Shown piece by piece: positions 43,701-53,204 of a stretch of 55,912 nucleotides of DNA. The stretch is taken from positions 1 to 55,912 of the forward strand of contig CAMDWT010000006.1 of NCBI GenBank assembly GCA_945877505.1, written 5' to 3'. Position numbers and translations under genes: made by a program. The notes beneath the pieces were generated by a model. The model made no database searches and was not told where the DNA came from. It saw only the letters and a program-made list of their open reading frames with translations. Positions within the stretch are counted from its first letter, which is position 1; each line of letters starts with the position of its first letter. This DNA comes from Crenothrix polyspora (lineage in GTDB: Bacteria; Pseudomonadota; Gammaproteobacteria; Methylococcales; Methylomonadaceae).

Positions 43701-45074
43701 ATGAGTAAAAAAATCAAAACAGCCTTTGTTTGTGATCAATGTGGCGCTGATTATCCGCGTTGGGGTGGTCAGTGCACCAGTTGTGGCGAATGGAATACAA
43801 TTAAAGAAGTTAGATTGGGCTCTTCAAGCACCGAGCACAGCAGTCGAACCGGTTATGCGGGGAGTCGATCGGAAGTAAAATTATTGGCCGATGTAAATTT
43901 ATCCCAAGCCGAACGTATTTCAACGGGCATATCAGAGTTTGACCGTGTGTTAGGGGGAGGGATAGTAAGAGGCAGTGTCGTCTTAATTGGTGGTGCGCCC
44001 GGAGCAGGTAAGAGCACGCTTCTATTACAGGCTATTGCTAATATAGCGGACAGGAATATTACGGTATTGTATGTTTCCGGCGAAGAATCACTCCAGCAAA
44101 TAGCTGAAAGGGCGCTGCGCTTAAAACTGCCGGCAGATAAAATCATGATGTTGATGGAGACCTCGGTCCAGCGTATATGTGATGTTTTGGATGAAATAAA
44201 ACCTCATATTTTAGTTATTGACTCCATTCAAGTGATGCACACACAAGATGCCGACTCAGCCCCCGGTTCAGTGTCTCAAGTTAGGGAGTCTGCGAGTTAT
44301 TTGACGCAATATGCAAAAAAAAATCATGTTTCTATTTTTATGGTCGGGCATGTCACCAAAGATCAATCCTTGGCAGGACCTATGACTTTAAGCCATATAG
44401 TTGATACCCAAGTGATGCTGGGATCCACTGATGATGCGCGTTTTAGGGTTTTAAGAGCGGATAAAAATCGTTTCGGTAGTGTCGGTGAATTGGGCTTTTT
44501 TGCCATGGACAGTACAGGTTTAAAAGAAGTTAAAAACCCATCAGCAATGTTTTTAAACAGAGCAGAAAAGCCCTCGTCAGGTAGCGTGGTAACGGTGTTA
44601 TGGGAGGGTACTCGCCCTTTGTTGGTCGAAATTCAAGCGTTGGTAACAGAGTGTCAGTATGGCAATCCAAGACGTTTGGCGGTTGGTTTTGATCAAAATC
44701 GATTGGCCATGTTATTGGCAGTGCTTTATAGGCATGGGGGGATTTTTACGGCCCAAGATGAAATTTATGCAAACGTCGTTGGCGGGATTAAAGTCACAGA
44801 AACCAGTTCTGATTTAGCGATTATTGTCGGAGTAGTTTCTAGTCTGAAAGATAAAATTATCCCCCATGATGTGTTCTTTTTTGGAGAAATTGGTTTAAGT
44901 GGCGAAATAAGACCGGTTGCCAATGGACATGCGCGCTTAAATGATGCTGCAAAACATGGCTTTAAAAAAGCCGTTATCCCCAAAGCCAATGTGCCCAAAA
45001 CAGCCATTAAAGGTTTGGAAATTCACGGAATTTGTACGTTATCTGAGGGGCTGGATATATTGGCTGATTTATAG
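43701..45074 (+). CDS. radA: DNA repair/branch migration protein RadA (Sms)
   Basis: A 457-aa RecA-related ATPase. N-terminal zinc finger CDQCGADYPRWGGQCTSCGEW, Walker A GGAPGAGKS, the RadA-specific DKNRFG motif and a C-terminal Lon-like domain (FFGEIGLSGEIRPV). It drives branch migration in recombinational repair. The AT-rich region before it contains the short inverted repeat ATATTA-AAG-TAATAT (43583-43597), possibly part of its promoter. Confidence 0.96.
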   Translation: MSKKIKTAFVCDQCGADYPRWGGQCTSCGEWNTIKEVRLGSSSTEHSSRTGYAGSRSEVKLLADVNLSQAERISTGISEFDRVLGGGIVRGSVVLIGGAPGAGKSTLLLQAIANIADRNITVLYVSGEESLQQIAERALRLKLPADKIMMLMETSVQRICDVLDEIKPHILVIDSIQVMHTQDADSAPGSVSQVRESASYLTQYAKKNHVSIFMVGHVTKDQSLAGPMTLSHIVDTQVMLGSTDDARFRVLRADKNRFGSVGELGFFAMDSTGLKEVKNPSAMFLNRAEKPSSGSVVTVLWEGTRPLLVEIQALVTECQYGNPRRLAVGFDQNRLAMLLAVLYRHGGIFTAQDEIYANVVGGIKVTETSSDLAIIVGVVSSLKDKIIPHDVFFFGEIGLSGEIRPVANGHARLNDAAKHGFKKAVIPKANVPKTAIKGLEIHGICTLSEGLDILADL

Positions 45075-45107
45075 CTGTCGAGTTAAGGCGTTGGTGATTC
45101 TACGTCT

Positions 45108-45388
45108 GAGTAATGTGCCTAAGTACCGTTATTCTGGAAACGCCCGTGTTTATTGATCGATGACTTTAAGGAGTCCAGGGTTGTGCCGCCTTTGTAAGAG
45201 CAGGTTGGATAACCACGATGATCAACGGTGCTCAAAAAGAAAAAGCCTCTACTTTCTATGCAAAGTACAGGCTGTTCACTGATTTGATTCCCGACAATTA
45301 TTTGCTGCAAGCGATCTGCTAGCTTACGAGTGTCGAACTGATCTTGAACAGGTTGTTCATCGCGTAAAAAGAGTTCATGAGACTTTCC
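45108..45388 (-). pseudogene. decayed pyridoxamine-phosphate-oxidase-like flavoprotein gene
   Basis: The minus strand encodes ELFLRDEQPVQDQFDTRKL through to FFFLSTVDHRGYPTCSYKGG, the N-terminal part of a PPOX-type flavin oxidoreductase. No start codon precedes it (the frame opens right after TAA). After CSYKGG the matching residues move to another frame (PGLLKVID, stop, RAFPE, stop, YLGTLL), so there is a frameshift plus two in-frame stops. The remaining two thirds of the family are missing next to the radA 3' end. It is a clear relic. Confidence 0.8.
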
Positions 45389-45406
45389 TTAAAGGGTTAA
45401 GCATGA

Positions 45407-46297
45407 TTAGGCTGGGAACTTCTCAGGATAGATGTTGTATTCAAAATTGAGTGCTTCTTCCCATTTATAGAGCATAGCGATGGAAACATTATTGGCGAGC
45501 TGTTTTGCAGTAAGTCCAGGGCTGAGTTCAGTTTCTGGATTTTCAGTTAAAATATTCGCCGGCATCAGGTCAACCCCTGCTTTTTTTGCCACCATAGTTT
45601 GCTGGTGCCCGTCTTTTATATAAATAAAACCGTGACAGACAAATACATTAACCTCTTTACTTTCTTGATCAGTATTGTCAATGCTAAGTTCTTGTATAGA
45701 TTGAGTTGGTAACAATTTTTTGGGTGCTACCCATAACTGTGAAAAATGATGGCATTGTCTCCAAGCATCAAAACACTCTTTAATTTTTTTGGCAATCACA
45801 TCTGGCGAAGTATAGGATGTGTCTATGATCAAGTCATAATTCCCATAGCGTCTAAACTGTATCTTGTATAACTCGTTAAAGCGCTGGTCTTCTATAGTTT
45901 GTCGTTTGAAGTTATTTTGTAAGGTGACATCAAGTGAAGGATTGCTTTCATCATTTCGAGAGGCATTAAATACCCGATTTGCACCCACGATTGGATCGAC
46001 AGATAAAAAAACTTTGAAAGCAGTTGGAATAAAATGCCAAGCCAGTCTAGAATCGAGTATTAAGTTGTCTTGGGTTTTGCCAAGTTCAATGACATAAGAA
46101 TCTATTTCATCATCAATACTGCGATCGGTTTGCGAAAATTGGTTAAGTTCTAGGGTTGTTAATCCGCGTTTGCTTGCAATGGCACGTTGTATGGCGCCCG
46201 TACCAATGACGTCAAAATGGGTTAACTGTTTTAGTGAGCTGGCCACAGAGGATTTACCGCTGCCTATATCGCCAGACATTACAATAATATTCTTCAT
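45407..46297 (-). CDS. cytidylate-kinase-like protein with a ParB/Srx-like C-terminus
   Basis: A 296-aa protein. Residues 1-~180 form a P-loop kinase: Walker A GDIGSGKS (9-16), GTGAIQRAIA, and LDSRLAWHF (81-89), reminiscent of (d)CMP kinases. After a linker, residues ~216-250 read VFVCHGFIYIKDGHQQTMVAKKAGVDL, resembling the ParB/sulfiredoxin DGHHR box. In that fold some members are kinases of free serine or nucleases. The combination is one I do not recognise, so no function is claimed. ATG 46297 lacks a strong ribosome site. Isolated gene. Confidence 0.6.
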   Translation of the reverse strand: MKNIIVMSGDIGSGKSSVASSLKQLTHFDVIGTGAIQRAIASKRGLTTLELNQFSQTDRSIDDEIDSYVIELGKTQDNLILDSRLAWHFIPTAFKVFLSVDPIVGANRVFNASRNDESNPSLDVTLQNNFKRQTIEDQRFNELYKIQFRRYGNYDLIIDTSYTSPDVIAKKIKECFDAWRQCHHFSQLWVAPKKLLPTQSIQELSIDNTDQESKEVNVFVCHGFIYIKDGHQQTMVAKKAGVDLMPANILTENPETELSPGLTAKQLANNVSIAMLYKWEEALNFEYNIYPEKFPA

Positions 46298-46360
46298 AGT
46301 GAGTTAACCTTTTTTGTCTAAAACCATGTAAAAAAGCTATATTAGCATTAATGAGGACTA

Positions 46361-47203
46361 TTATTCGCTAACAAGTGTTTCTATTCGATAATGCCCCGCA
46401 CCGTTGAGACCTAAGTGTTTTGATAGCCACGGTAAGGTTTGCTGCATATCTGTGGACAAAGTCCACGGTGGGTTGACGACAATCATACCACTGGCCGTCA
46501 TGCCATGTTCTTGCGTATCTGCGATTATACCTAATTCAAATAATTGTACATTTTTAAGGCCGCTGTCTTTTATGGCCCTTTCTAAATGTTGATTACGACT
46601 TCTATCAACTACGGGATACCAAAGCGCATAGGTGCCTAAAGGAAAGCGTTTATGCATGAGACTTAAACTAGTTACAACCTGCTGGTAATCACTTTTTATT
46701 TCATAAGATGGATCAATCAGTACCATGCCTCTATGTTGTATTGGAGGCAGAAGACTAATTGCGTTATGTAAGCCATCCGTATGTGCAACTTTAATGCGTT
46801 TATCATTACCGATAGCGGTATTTAATAAGTTTATTTCAGTTGAATGCAGTTCATGTAAGAACAGGTGGTCTTGGTTGCGTAAAAAATGTTTGATAATTAA
46901 GGGTGAACCAGGATAACGGGTTAACGTGTTATCCGCGTTGAAGCTTTTGATGATATTGACATAGGCTTCAACACTACTAGGTAAGTTGTCTTGCTGCCAT
47001 AATCGGGCTATCCCATTGTTAAATTCTTTATTTTTTAGCGCAAATTCACTATTGAGACGATAGTCACCGGGCCCTGCATGAGTATCAATGCAGCAGAAAG
47101 GCTTTTCTTTTTTACAGAGATGTTCAAGGATTTTAATTAAGACGAGATGTTTTAAAACATCAGCAAAATTTCCTGCGTGAAAAGAGTGTCGGTAACTAAG
47201 CAT
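46361..47203 (-). CDS. rlmJ: 23S rRNA (adenine2030-N6)-methyltransferase
   Basis: A 280-aa methyltransferase. The family start MLSYRHSFHAGNFADVLKH is at ATG 47203; the 21-codon upstream extension is rejected on alignment. Motif I is CCIDTHAGPGDY and the catalytic NPPW-type motif appears as VLIDPSYE. It methylates A2030 of 23S rRNA. Single gene between the kinase and a small exported protein gene. Confidence 0.94.
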   Translation of the reverse strand: MLSYRHSFHAGNFADVLKHLVLIKILEHLCKKEKPFCCIDTHAGPGDYRLNSEFALKNKEFNNGIARLWQQDNLPSSVEAYVNIIKSFNADNTLTRYPGSPLIIKHFLRNQDHLFLHELHSTEINLLNTAIGNDKRIKVAHTDGLHNAISLLPPIQHRGMVLIDPSYEIKSDYQQVVTSLSLMHKRFPLGTYALWYPVVDRSRNQHLERAIKDSGLKNVQLFELGIIADTQEHGMTASGMIVVNPPWTLSTDMQQTLPWLSKHLGLNGAGHYRIETLVSE

Positions 47204-47375
47204 TAGGGAATAGGTTTTAATTTTTAAAAATAAGTTGTTTAAAAGGGTCATGCTATGTAAAAGCAAAACGCTTTATATAGTTCAAGTTCTGGCGGCGTAG
47301 CCCATAAATCGTTCTTTAAAAGAATAACGCTTTCTATTAAGCCTCCTTGTCCCTCGAAAGCGTGTTAGTTTATGC

Positions 47376-47795
47376 TTATTTATCGCTTATTTTTAATAAC
47401 CAACCGTCTTCGGCTTCGCAATGAGAAGATTTTGCGGTCACTTTGATGTTCACTCTTGCCGCTGTATCAACAAGAGAGTTAGGGATTTTGCCTTTAAAAA
47501 GATAATAAGGATCTTTAAATTCTGCGACAACATCAACCGGTATATTTTTGACAGTAACAGAAACTTGTTCTGGTTTATCAATATTAAAAACTAAAAATGA
47601 AAATTCTGATTTAGGGGTAACAGTGGCTAGATGGGGGGGTAAAAATTTACCTAAACGTGGTTTTTCACAAGAACTGGCACTGCCACCGCCACTCGTTTTT
47701 CCGCCGCCATGACCGCTATGATGTTCGGAGGCTTGCGTGGCGATGTTAAAAGAACACGTCAAAAGAAATAGGGTAAGTAGTATTGGTTTTGTCAT
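47376..47795 (-). CDS. exported protein of unknown function
   Basis: A 139-aa protein from ATG 47795, with GAGG nine bases upstream. A signal peptide is clear (LLTLFLLTCSFNIATQA). The mature N-terminus is His/Gly/Ser-rich (EHHSGHGGGKTSGGGSA), possibly metal-binding, followed by a beta-rich domain with two further cysteines (SSCEKPRL and SSHCEAEDG), likely disulfide-bonded. No family is recognised. Confidence 0.65.
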   Translation of the reverse strand: MTKPILLTLFLLTCSFNIATQASEHHSGHGGGKTSGGGSASSCEKPRLGKFLPPHLATVTPKSEFSFLVFNIDKPEQVSVTVKNIPVDVVAEFKDPYYLFKGKIPNSLVDTAARVNIKVTAKSSHCEAEDGWLLKISDK

Positions 47796-47810
47796 GGCTT
47801 TATTCCTCAA

Positions 47811-48158
47811 GTGTTGTTATTAGTATGTCGTGTTTATTTCTATAAAATAATTTTAATATTCATTATCAGATGTACGTCTATTCCCCTTAATACAATAAAA
47901 TAGTTATATGCAATAATGCATGAATAATCCACTCTTTTAAATATATTTAAAGAACAAGGTGAGACTATTCTGACTCTGAGACTTACCAAATAAGCTCAGG
48001 CCAACGATATTAAACCTAGCCCCTAACCATTGGAAGTGGATAAAGTATTTCATCAGTTTAGGTCAATCACCCTGTTATTTATGGGACATCCCAAAGATAC
48101 CCTGCTAAGATTAAGTAATCTACTTTTTCAATCTGCAACAATTATCCTATAAAAGACC
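47811..48158. other. 348-base region without a gene
   Basis: AT-rich intergenic region between the divergent exported protein and decarboxylase genes. No ORF of note. A TATAAAAG-like sequence just before 48159 may be a promoter or simply AT-richness. Nothing else is supported. Confidence 0.5.
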
Positions 48159-49472
48159 ATGCTAACACGACGTCGTTTTTTAAATTATAGCAGTGGAGGC
48201 ATTCTAGCTATTGCTAATGGCTGTAGACCTGAGCATATCAATTGGCTTCCACATCAGGAACAAAATTCTTCGGCTATCAATGTTGCCTTAGCGGAACATG
48301 CAAAATTCACGAAGCCAAAAAATCTTTTATTAGGATATCCAATCAACATGAATACCCCGCCTAAGGCTTTTTTTGCCTGGCGCCAACAATTGCTTCAGAT
48401 AGGCGTTGGGGAATTTTCCTATAACAATGTGGGTAACCCTTACAAGGACAGTCCTATTGTATATAACACCCATGATTATGAACGAGAAGTCATTAATAGA
48501 TTTGGCAAGTTATACAAATTTCCATCCACCAACACTTGGGGCTTTCTTTCAAACAGTGGCACTGACAGTAATATGCATGGCATGTATATGGGGCGAATTC
48601 TTTTAAAAGGTCGCACCGGTGAGTTGCCAAAAGCCTATTTCACCAAAGAAGCACATTACTCTATACAGATTTTGCGTGATTTACTAGGTCTAGAAACCGT
48701 TTTTGTGGAAACACTGCCGGATGGTGGCATGGATACTCATGACTTAAAAAAGAAACTGGCTGATAACGCCTCTCATCCAGCCTTAGTAATAGCAACGATC
48801 GGAACAACTTTTAAAGGGGCTATAGATCAGCTTGATCACATACAAGACGCCTTAAAAGGCTATGCCAGTTATTTACATTTGGATGTCGCATTATTTGGCG
48901 GATATCTTACTCATACCCAGTATGCCGATGAAGTAGCCCATCAATCGGATAGCAATCCTAACAAGGCACGTTATGATTCTATCGCTGTTTCTTGCCATAA
49001 GTTTTTCGGTTTCCCGTCGCCTGCCGGTTTATTTATTAGCACGCAAAGTCATTTTAACGAGTTTAATGAATTTTTTAGTCAAATTCATAATCCTGAGTAT
49101 ATTCAACATGTCCCCGGAACAATCACTTGTTCAAGGGATGCTGTAAAACCAGCCGAATTTTATTATTTCACATCACCAGCGGCGATGGCTAAACAACGAG
49201 AAGATGCACTCGCGATTTTACAAAATACAACTTACCTGTTCGATGAAATGCAAAACCACTTTCCCGATCTACAACCGGTACGTTCTAATGAGCTATCTAA
49301 TACTTTGTTTTTTAGAAAGCCCAGCGATGAAATTGTGGAAAAATATTCATTGGCAACCATGCATTTTAACATCAATAATATAAATCAAAATTATGCACAT
49401 GTAGTGGTGATGCCTCATGCAAACCGTAAAGTATTATCAGAATTTCTTACAGATCTGGACAAAAAGTCATAG
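48159..49472 (+). CDS. histidine-decarboxylase-like PLP enzyme with Tat/lipoprotein-like signal
   Basis: A 437-aa group II PLP decarboxylase related to bacterial histidine decarboxylase. The cofactor lysine is Lys281 in SCHKFFGFPSPAG, the stacking histidine is His166 (EAHYS) and the PLP-binding Asp is in LHLDVALFGG. Unusually, the N-terminus MLTRRRFLNYSSGGILAIANGC carries a twin-arginine motif, a hydrophobic stretch and a Cys22 in lipobox-like position, suggesting folded export and perhaps lipid anchoring. Substrate is not certain. No antiporter for histamine/histidine is adjacent. An IS remnant follows. Confidence 0.8.
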   Translation: MLTRRRFLNYSSGGILAIANGCRPEHINWLPHQEQNSSAINVALAEHAKFTKPKNLLLGYPINMNTPPKAFFAWRQQLLQIGVGEFSYNNVGNPYKDSPIVYNTHDYEREVINRFGKLYKFPSTNTWGFLSNSGTDSNMHGMYMGRILLKGRTGELPKAYFTKEAHYSIQILRDLLGLETVFVETLPDGGMDTHDLKKKLADNASHPALVIATIGTTFKGAIDQLDHIQDALKGYASYLHLDVALFGGYLTHTQYADEVAHQSDSNPNKARYDSIAVSCHKFFGFPSPAGLFISTQSHFNEFNEFFSQIHNPEYIQHVPGTITCSRDAVKPAEFYYFTSPAAMAKQREDALAILQNTTYLFDEMQNHFPDLQPVRSNELSNTLFFRKPSDEIVEKYSLATMHFNINNINQNYAHVVVMPHANRKVLSEFLTDLDKKS

Positions 49473-49531
49473 TACTTTTCTGCCTTAAATAGGATGCAAA
49501 ATAAACAGTATTTTTGTAGTTCCATGTTTAA

Positions 49532-49774
49532 TTACTCAATTTTTGCATACAGCCGGTCTGGATCGCTTTGCTCATTAGTTGGTTTTGCCCCCCGTTTACC
49601 TTCAAATAGACTGCCGGCATTATCCATCAATTCCTTTTTCCATTGATTCACTTGGGTTGGATGTACGCCGAATTCCTGTGCAATCTCGTTGATGGTTTTC
49701 AAGCCTTTAACCGCTGCTAATGCAACCTTGGCTTTTTGTGCGCCGGTAAATACCTTGCGTTTACTCTCGGTCAT
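49532..49774 (-). pseudogene. truncated IS3-family orfA
   Basis: An 80-aa fragment of a transposase OrfA with a helix-turn-helix (INEIAQEFGVHPTQVNQWKKELM). It ends at LYAKIE where an intact OrfA would continue with GQLQVELDFL-type sequence for ~15-20 residues, so the 3' end has been lost. No orfB follows. It cannot give transposition, but the DNA-binding domain could be expressed. Confidence 0.8.
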
Positions 49775-49837
49775 TTTCTGACCTTTTTCACGACAGGCTA
49801 TATATATCTTAATCTATTGTCCGGTTTTTGGGGTCCA
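49532..49837 (-). mobile_element. IS3-family remnant (left end)
   Basis: It runs from the inverted-repeat end, TGGACCCCAAAAACCGGACA read on the minus strand (49837-49818), through an orfA fragment. OrfB and the other end are missing. It lies between the decarboxylase and the type III restriction gene and marks past insertion and deletion. Confidence 0.75.
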
Positions 49838-49865
49838 CTATATAGTTACCCGCATTGGCAATACT

Positions 49866-52800
49866 TCAATAATCTGTTGTGAGATTTTGCATCAGTATTT
49901 CCACATAGGCCGTTTTATCCATAAACAGAACATGCCTTTCAGCCCATTCTTCACGCGTCAAACCACGATCGATGACAGCAGCAATCGGAGTTGACGTGAC
50001 TATATAACTTTCTAACCGAACATCCTTATCTTTAAGGCGTATTTCAATATCTTTAATCACCTTGTGGAACTGCACCTTTGGATGCTCCGGCCCTTCATGG
50101 GAAATGCCATGCGGTTCGATAAAAGCCACGACCTGCTTTTCACCAGTTACCGCCCACAGTATAAAGTCAGGGTAGAAATTACCTGCCTCGAAAAAACCAA
50201 TACCACTGCCGCGCGATTTATTGCGTAACAAATAAATTGACGTTTTTTTCTCCTGCAAACTGGCGTCATTAGCCTCTAACCATTGCATCAGATCAATCAC
50301 AAAATCCTTTTCACTTTTATTAAGTGAGACTGGAGCAATGGTTATTGGGCAACCTTTTTCTGCATATAATAAAGGCTGAAATAAATGATTACCCAAAATA
50401 CAGGCTTGCAATTGACCCGCTTCAATCAGGTGTTTTTGTGTCTTAGCCTTTAATTCTTTATCAATCGCAGCCTGAAGTTTTTCAATATCACCAATTAATT
50501 GTTGCTCACTGGCATCGACAATCAATTGATAACACTCTTCCGATTTAGGTAGATTATCATCGTTGCTGTCTAACTCACGCACTTCCAATCGTGGGCGGAT
50601 AAACTCATCCGTTGCATAAAGAAAATATTTTTTGCTGTATTTTTTCAGCAGCTCCAGCGCAATCTGGTTCCAGATACGGACATTGGCGTAATTGTTTAAT
50701 GCGATCAGTTCTTTCGGCACATACAAAATGTACCAGTCATTCCTTAACAACAGACTACAAATTGCCTGCGGCAATATTATCAGGCTATAAAGGTTTTCCC
50801 TCGCCTTAAATTGCTCCAGCTCAAAATACAATTTATTGATGTCGAGAAAAGCAATGTGTTGATCGGTAAATACGGCTTCATGCTCCAGGACGGCAGCGGC
50901 ATTACTCGCACGCGCACCGGCGGCAACAATAGCCTGTATCTTGGGATACCAATCCACTTCAATGCGATTTTTGGTCAGGTAATCCGGCACGCCACCAAAA
51001 AGCGGCATGGCACCATCGCGGTTAAAACTATATTCACGTCCATCAGCGGCTTTGCGCTTGGGGCGCAGTACTTTCAATTTTTGGCCAAAGTCGTAAGTCA
51101 AATTCATCGGAATCTGAAAAACTTCCTTACTATCATTGCCTGGCAAGCCTTCATCTTTTAAGAAATCACGAAACTTTTCCATAAAATCAGCCTGGACACC
51201 AAAAACATTGAGCGTCTCAATATAATGGATGTATTCGGGCTGTTTGGCAGGAGTTGCTGCCCGTGATCTTTTTAATGACCATGCGTGCCCTTTTAAACGC
51301 ACACCACGACCAAACAACTGAATAATTTGCGAACCTTCGCTACGCCCGACACGCATCAGTCCGAGCGTGCTGACACGCCAGCAGTCCCAGCCCTCAACAA
51401 ATTTCTTGGCACCTATCAACAGATTGATAGGGGATGACGATTCTTTAACGCTCGCAAATTGGGCAGCAAAAAAGTCACTGTCATCAACCACGATTTGCGG
51501 GCAATTTCCTTTGGTGCATTCCTCCTCAACGTGTTTGGCAAGTCCTAAGGCATCGCCAACATTAATCAAGCCAAAATGCTGATCGCCGTTGCCTGCTTTT
51601 AACAGCAGTTCGCCGCTATCACCTTTTAAACGCAATAACTGCAACTGACCACCGGCACGATTGTTAAACAGGCTTTCTAAAATATCAGCATGAATATCGG
51701 CCGGTTTTTCGCCCTTGAGCAGTCGTTGACGCAAAAATAAAAAAGCACCGTGAAAAATATCGTGCCCCGTATTATCCAGCAAACCGGTGGCAGTGCCATC
51801 CTTGTTTAACAAGGTATCAATTGCTTGAATGGCCACATCAGGTTTTTCAAGGAAGTGAGCAAAAAAAGTTAATACCCGGAGCAAATCTGAAACAGTCGCT
51901 ACCTCATCAATGGTTTTCTTTTTATTACCAGACACGCTGGATCCAACAAACACCCATAGCGGTTTTTCAATATTATAAGCGGCATACTCTGCTTTACGTT
52001 CCCGATACAAACGCAATTGCTGGTAAAACCCCAACAGACAGGCGGTCAAATAGATAAATTCGTGATCCGCTTGGGATTTAGGGATATTGAAGATACGGTA
52101 ATCCTTGCCGTAGCCGTCTTCGTAAAAATAACGATACGAATAATCAAACAACACGGCTTTGGCATAGCTTTCTTCAATTTTGGCATTATTAGCCGCTTTT
52201 ACCGCTTCTTTAAACGTTGCTGAATATTCAAACGCAAAGCCTTTTTCTACCAAGCGTTCCCGTTGTTTCATCCAGCCTTCTTCGTCGGATTTGCCCATCC
52301 CGCGATGACCTTCGTCCACCAATATCAGGTTTTGATCACCTAAATTACGGGTAGCAATTGAGTTGGGACCGTCTTTTTCACCTAATTTGGTGATTTCAAT
52401 AAAATCAATGCGGGTTAAATGGCCATAATCACTACTTAGTAAATTACTTGTCGAGCCAATAGCATTGTTATCCAGAACCAGGCGGGAAACTTCTATACCG
52501 CTCTGAAGCAACTCCTGTTCATGTTGACTGCTTAAGCCCTCATTCGGGGTAATCAACAACGTGCGCGAAACCATATCATGCTGGCCCACTTCCGTGGCGT
52601 AGTGCGCAAACTGGCGATAATTAACGTGCATCAGCAAGGTTTTACCGGAGCCGGTGGCATTTTGCAGGCAAAGTTTATTTAACTCTTCTAAGCTGTACTC
52701 GCTAATACCCGTAAACATGGGTACTTTGCGACTCGCCCAGTGTGCGTTAAATTGCCGAACATAGTCATTCAACTGTTCCAGTAGTTTTTCGCGGTCAGAA

Positions 52801-53204
52801 AAATACTGATGCAGGTAAATTTCCGCAAACAACAACGATAGCCATTGGTAATATTTCCATTCAATCGGTCGTTCTCTGCCTTCGTTTAGCCATTGGGTAT
52901 GGCTGACAATGTTTTGCTCATAGTGCAACAAGGCATTTGGATTCAATACCGCATGCGGTTGCCAATTAAGCTTTAATTGCTGGTAGAAAAAATGCAGATT
53001 GTCGGTATCCAAGCCTTCACGACAGTCACGCAATTGTTTGGCCAGAAACTGCATCGGGCGCACTTCGCGGTTGCCGTCTTTATGTATAGCGAATGTGTCC
53101 ACACCAAACAGTGAAATTAGCCACTGGTTTAACACCAATTTGTCCGTAAAATTGAGCGATGCGCCGATCTTCTTTTTGGCTGCGGCTTTGGGTTTGGCGG
53201 CCAT
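49866..53204 (-). CDS. res: type III restriction enzyme, Res subunit
   Basis: A 1112-aa helicase-nuclease. Start ATG 53204 overlaps the mod stop TAA by one base; the 7-codon longer start at 53225 is unlikely. Superfamily 2 motifs: Walker A NATGSGKT, the Walker B-type VDEGHRGM, and FGRGVRLKG as motif VI. The C-terminal endonuclease shows FYPDFILWAV followed by VVAFIEPHG, a PD-(D/E)xK-like site. It cleaves DNA after translocation when partnered with Mod. It appears intact while mod is out of frame, so the enzyme should be silent or partly unprotected depending on translation. Confidence 0.9.
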   Translation of the reverse strand: MAAKPKAAAKKKIGASLNFTDKLVLNQWLISLFGVDTFAIHKDGNREVRPMQFLAKQLRDCREGLDTDNLHFFYQQLKLNWQPHAVLNPNALLHYEQNIVSHTQWLNEGRERPIEWKYYQWLSLLFAEIYLHQYFSDREKLLEQLNDYVRQFNAHWASRKVPMFTGISEYSLEELNKLCLQNATGSGKTLLMHVNYRQFAHYATEVGQHDMVSRTLLITPNEGLSSQHEQELLQSGIEVSRLVLDNNAIGSTSNLLSSDYGHLTRIDFIEITKLGEKDGPNSIATRNLGDQNLILVDEGHRGMGKSDEEGWMKQRERLVEKGFAFEYSATFKEAVKAANNAKIEESYAKAVLFDYSYRYFYEDGYGKDYRIFNIPKSQADHEFIYLTACLLGFYQQLRLYRERKAEYAAYNIEKPLWVFVGSSVSGNKKKTIDEVATVSDLLRVLTFFAHFLEKPDVAIQAIDTLLNKDGTATGLLDNTGHDIFHGAFLFLRQRLLKGEKPADIHADILESLFNNRAGGQLQLLRLKGDSGELLLKAGNGDQHFGLINVGDALGLAKHVEEECTKGNCPQIVVDDSDFFAAQFASVKESSSPINLLIGAKKFVEGWDCWRVSTLGLMRVGRSEGSQIIQLFGRGVRLKGHAWSLKRSRAATPAKQPEYIHYIETLNVFGVQADFMEKFRDFLKDEGLPGNDSKEVFQIPMNLTYDFGQKLKVLRPKRKAADGREYSFNRDGAMPLFGGVPDYLTKNRIEVDWYPKIQAIVAAGARASNAAAVLEHEAVFTDQHIAFLDINKLYFELEQFKARENLYSLIILPQAICSLLLRNDWYILYVPKELIALNNYANVRIWNQIALELLKKYSKKYFLYATDEFIRPRLEVRELDSNDDNLPKSEECYQLIVDASEQQLIGDIEKLQAAIDKELKAKTQKHLIEAGQLQACILGNHLFQPLLYAEKGCPITIAPVSLNKSEKDFVIDLMQWLEANDASLQEKKTSIYLLRNKSRGSGIGFFEAGNFYPDFILWAVTGEKQVVAFIEPHGISHEGPEHPKVQFHKVIKDIEIRLKDKDVRLESYIVTSTPIAAVIDRGLTREEWAERHVLFMDKTAYVEILMQNLTTDY

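Noticed and set aside
47811-48158. A small RNA or attachment site in the gap before the decarboxylase
   Set aside because: Only short AT-rich inverted repeats are present, with no terminator or tRNA-like sequence.
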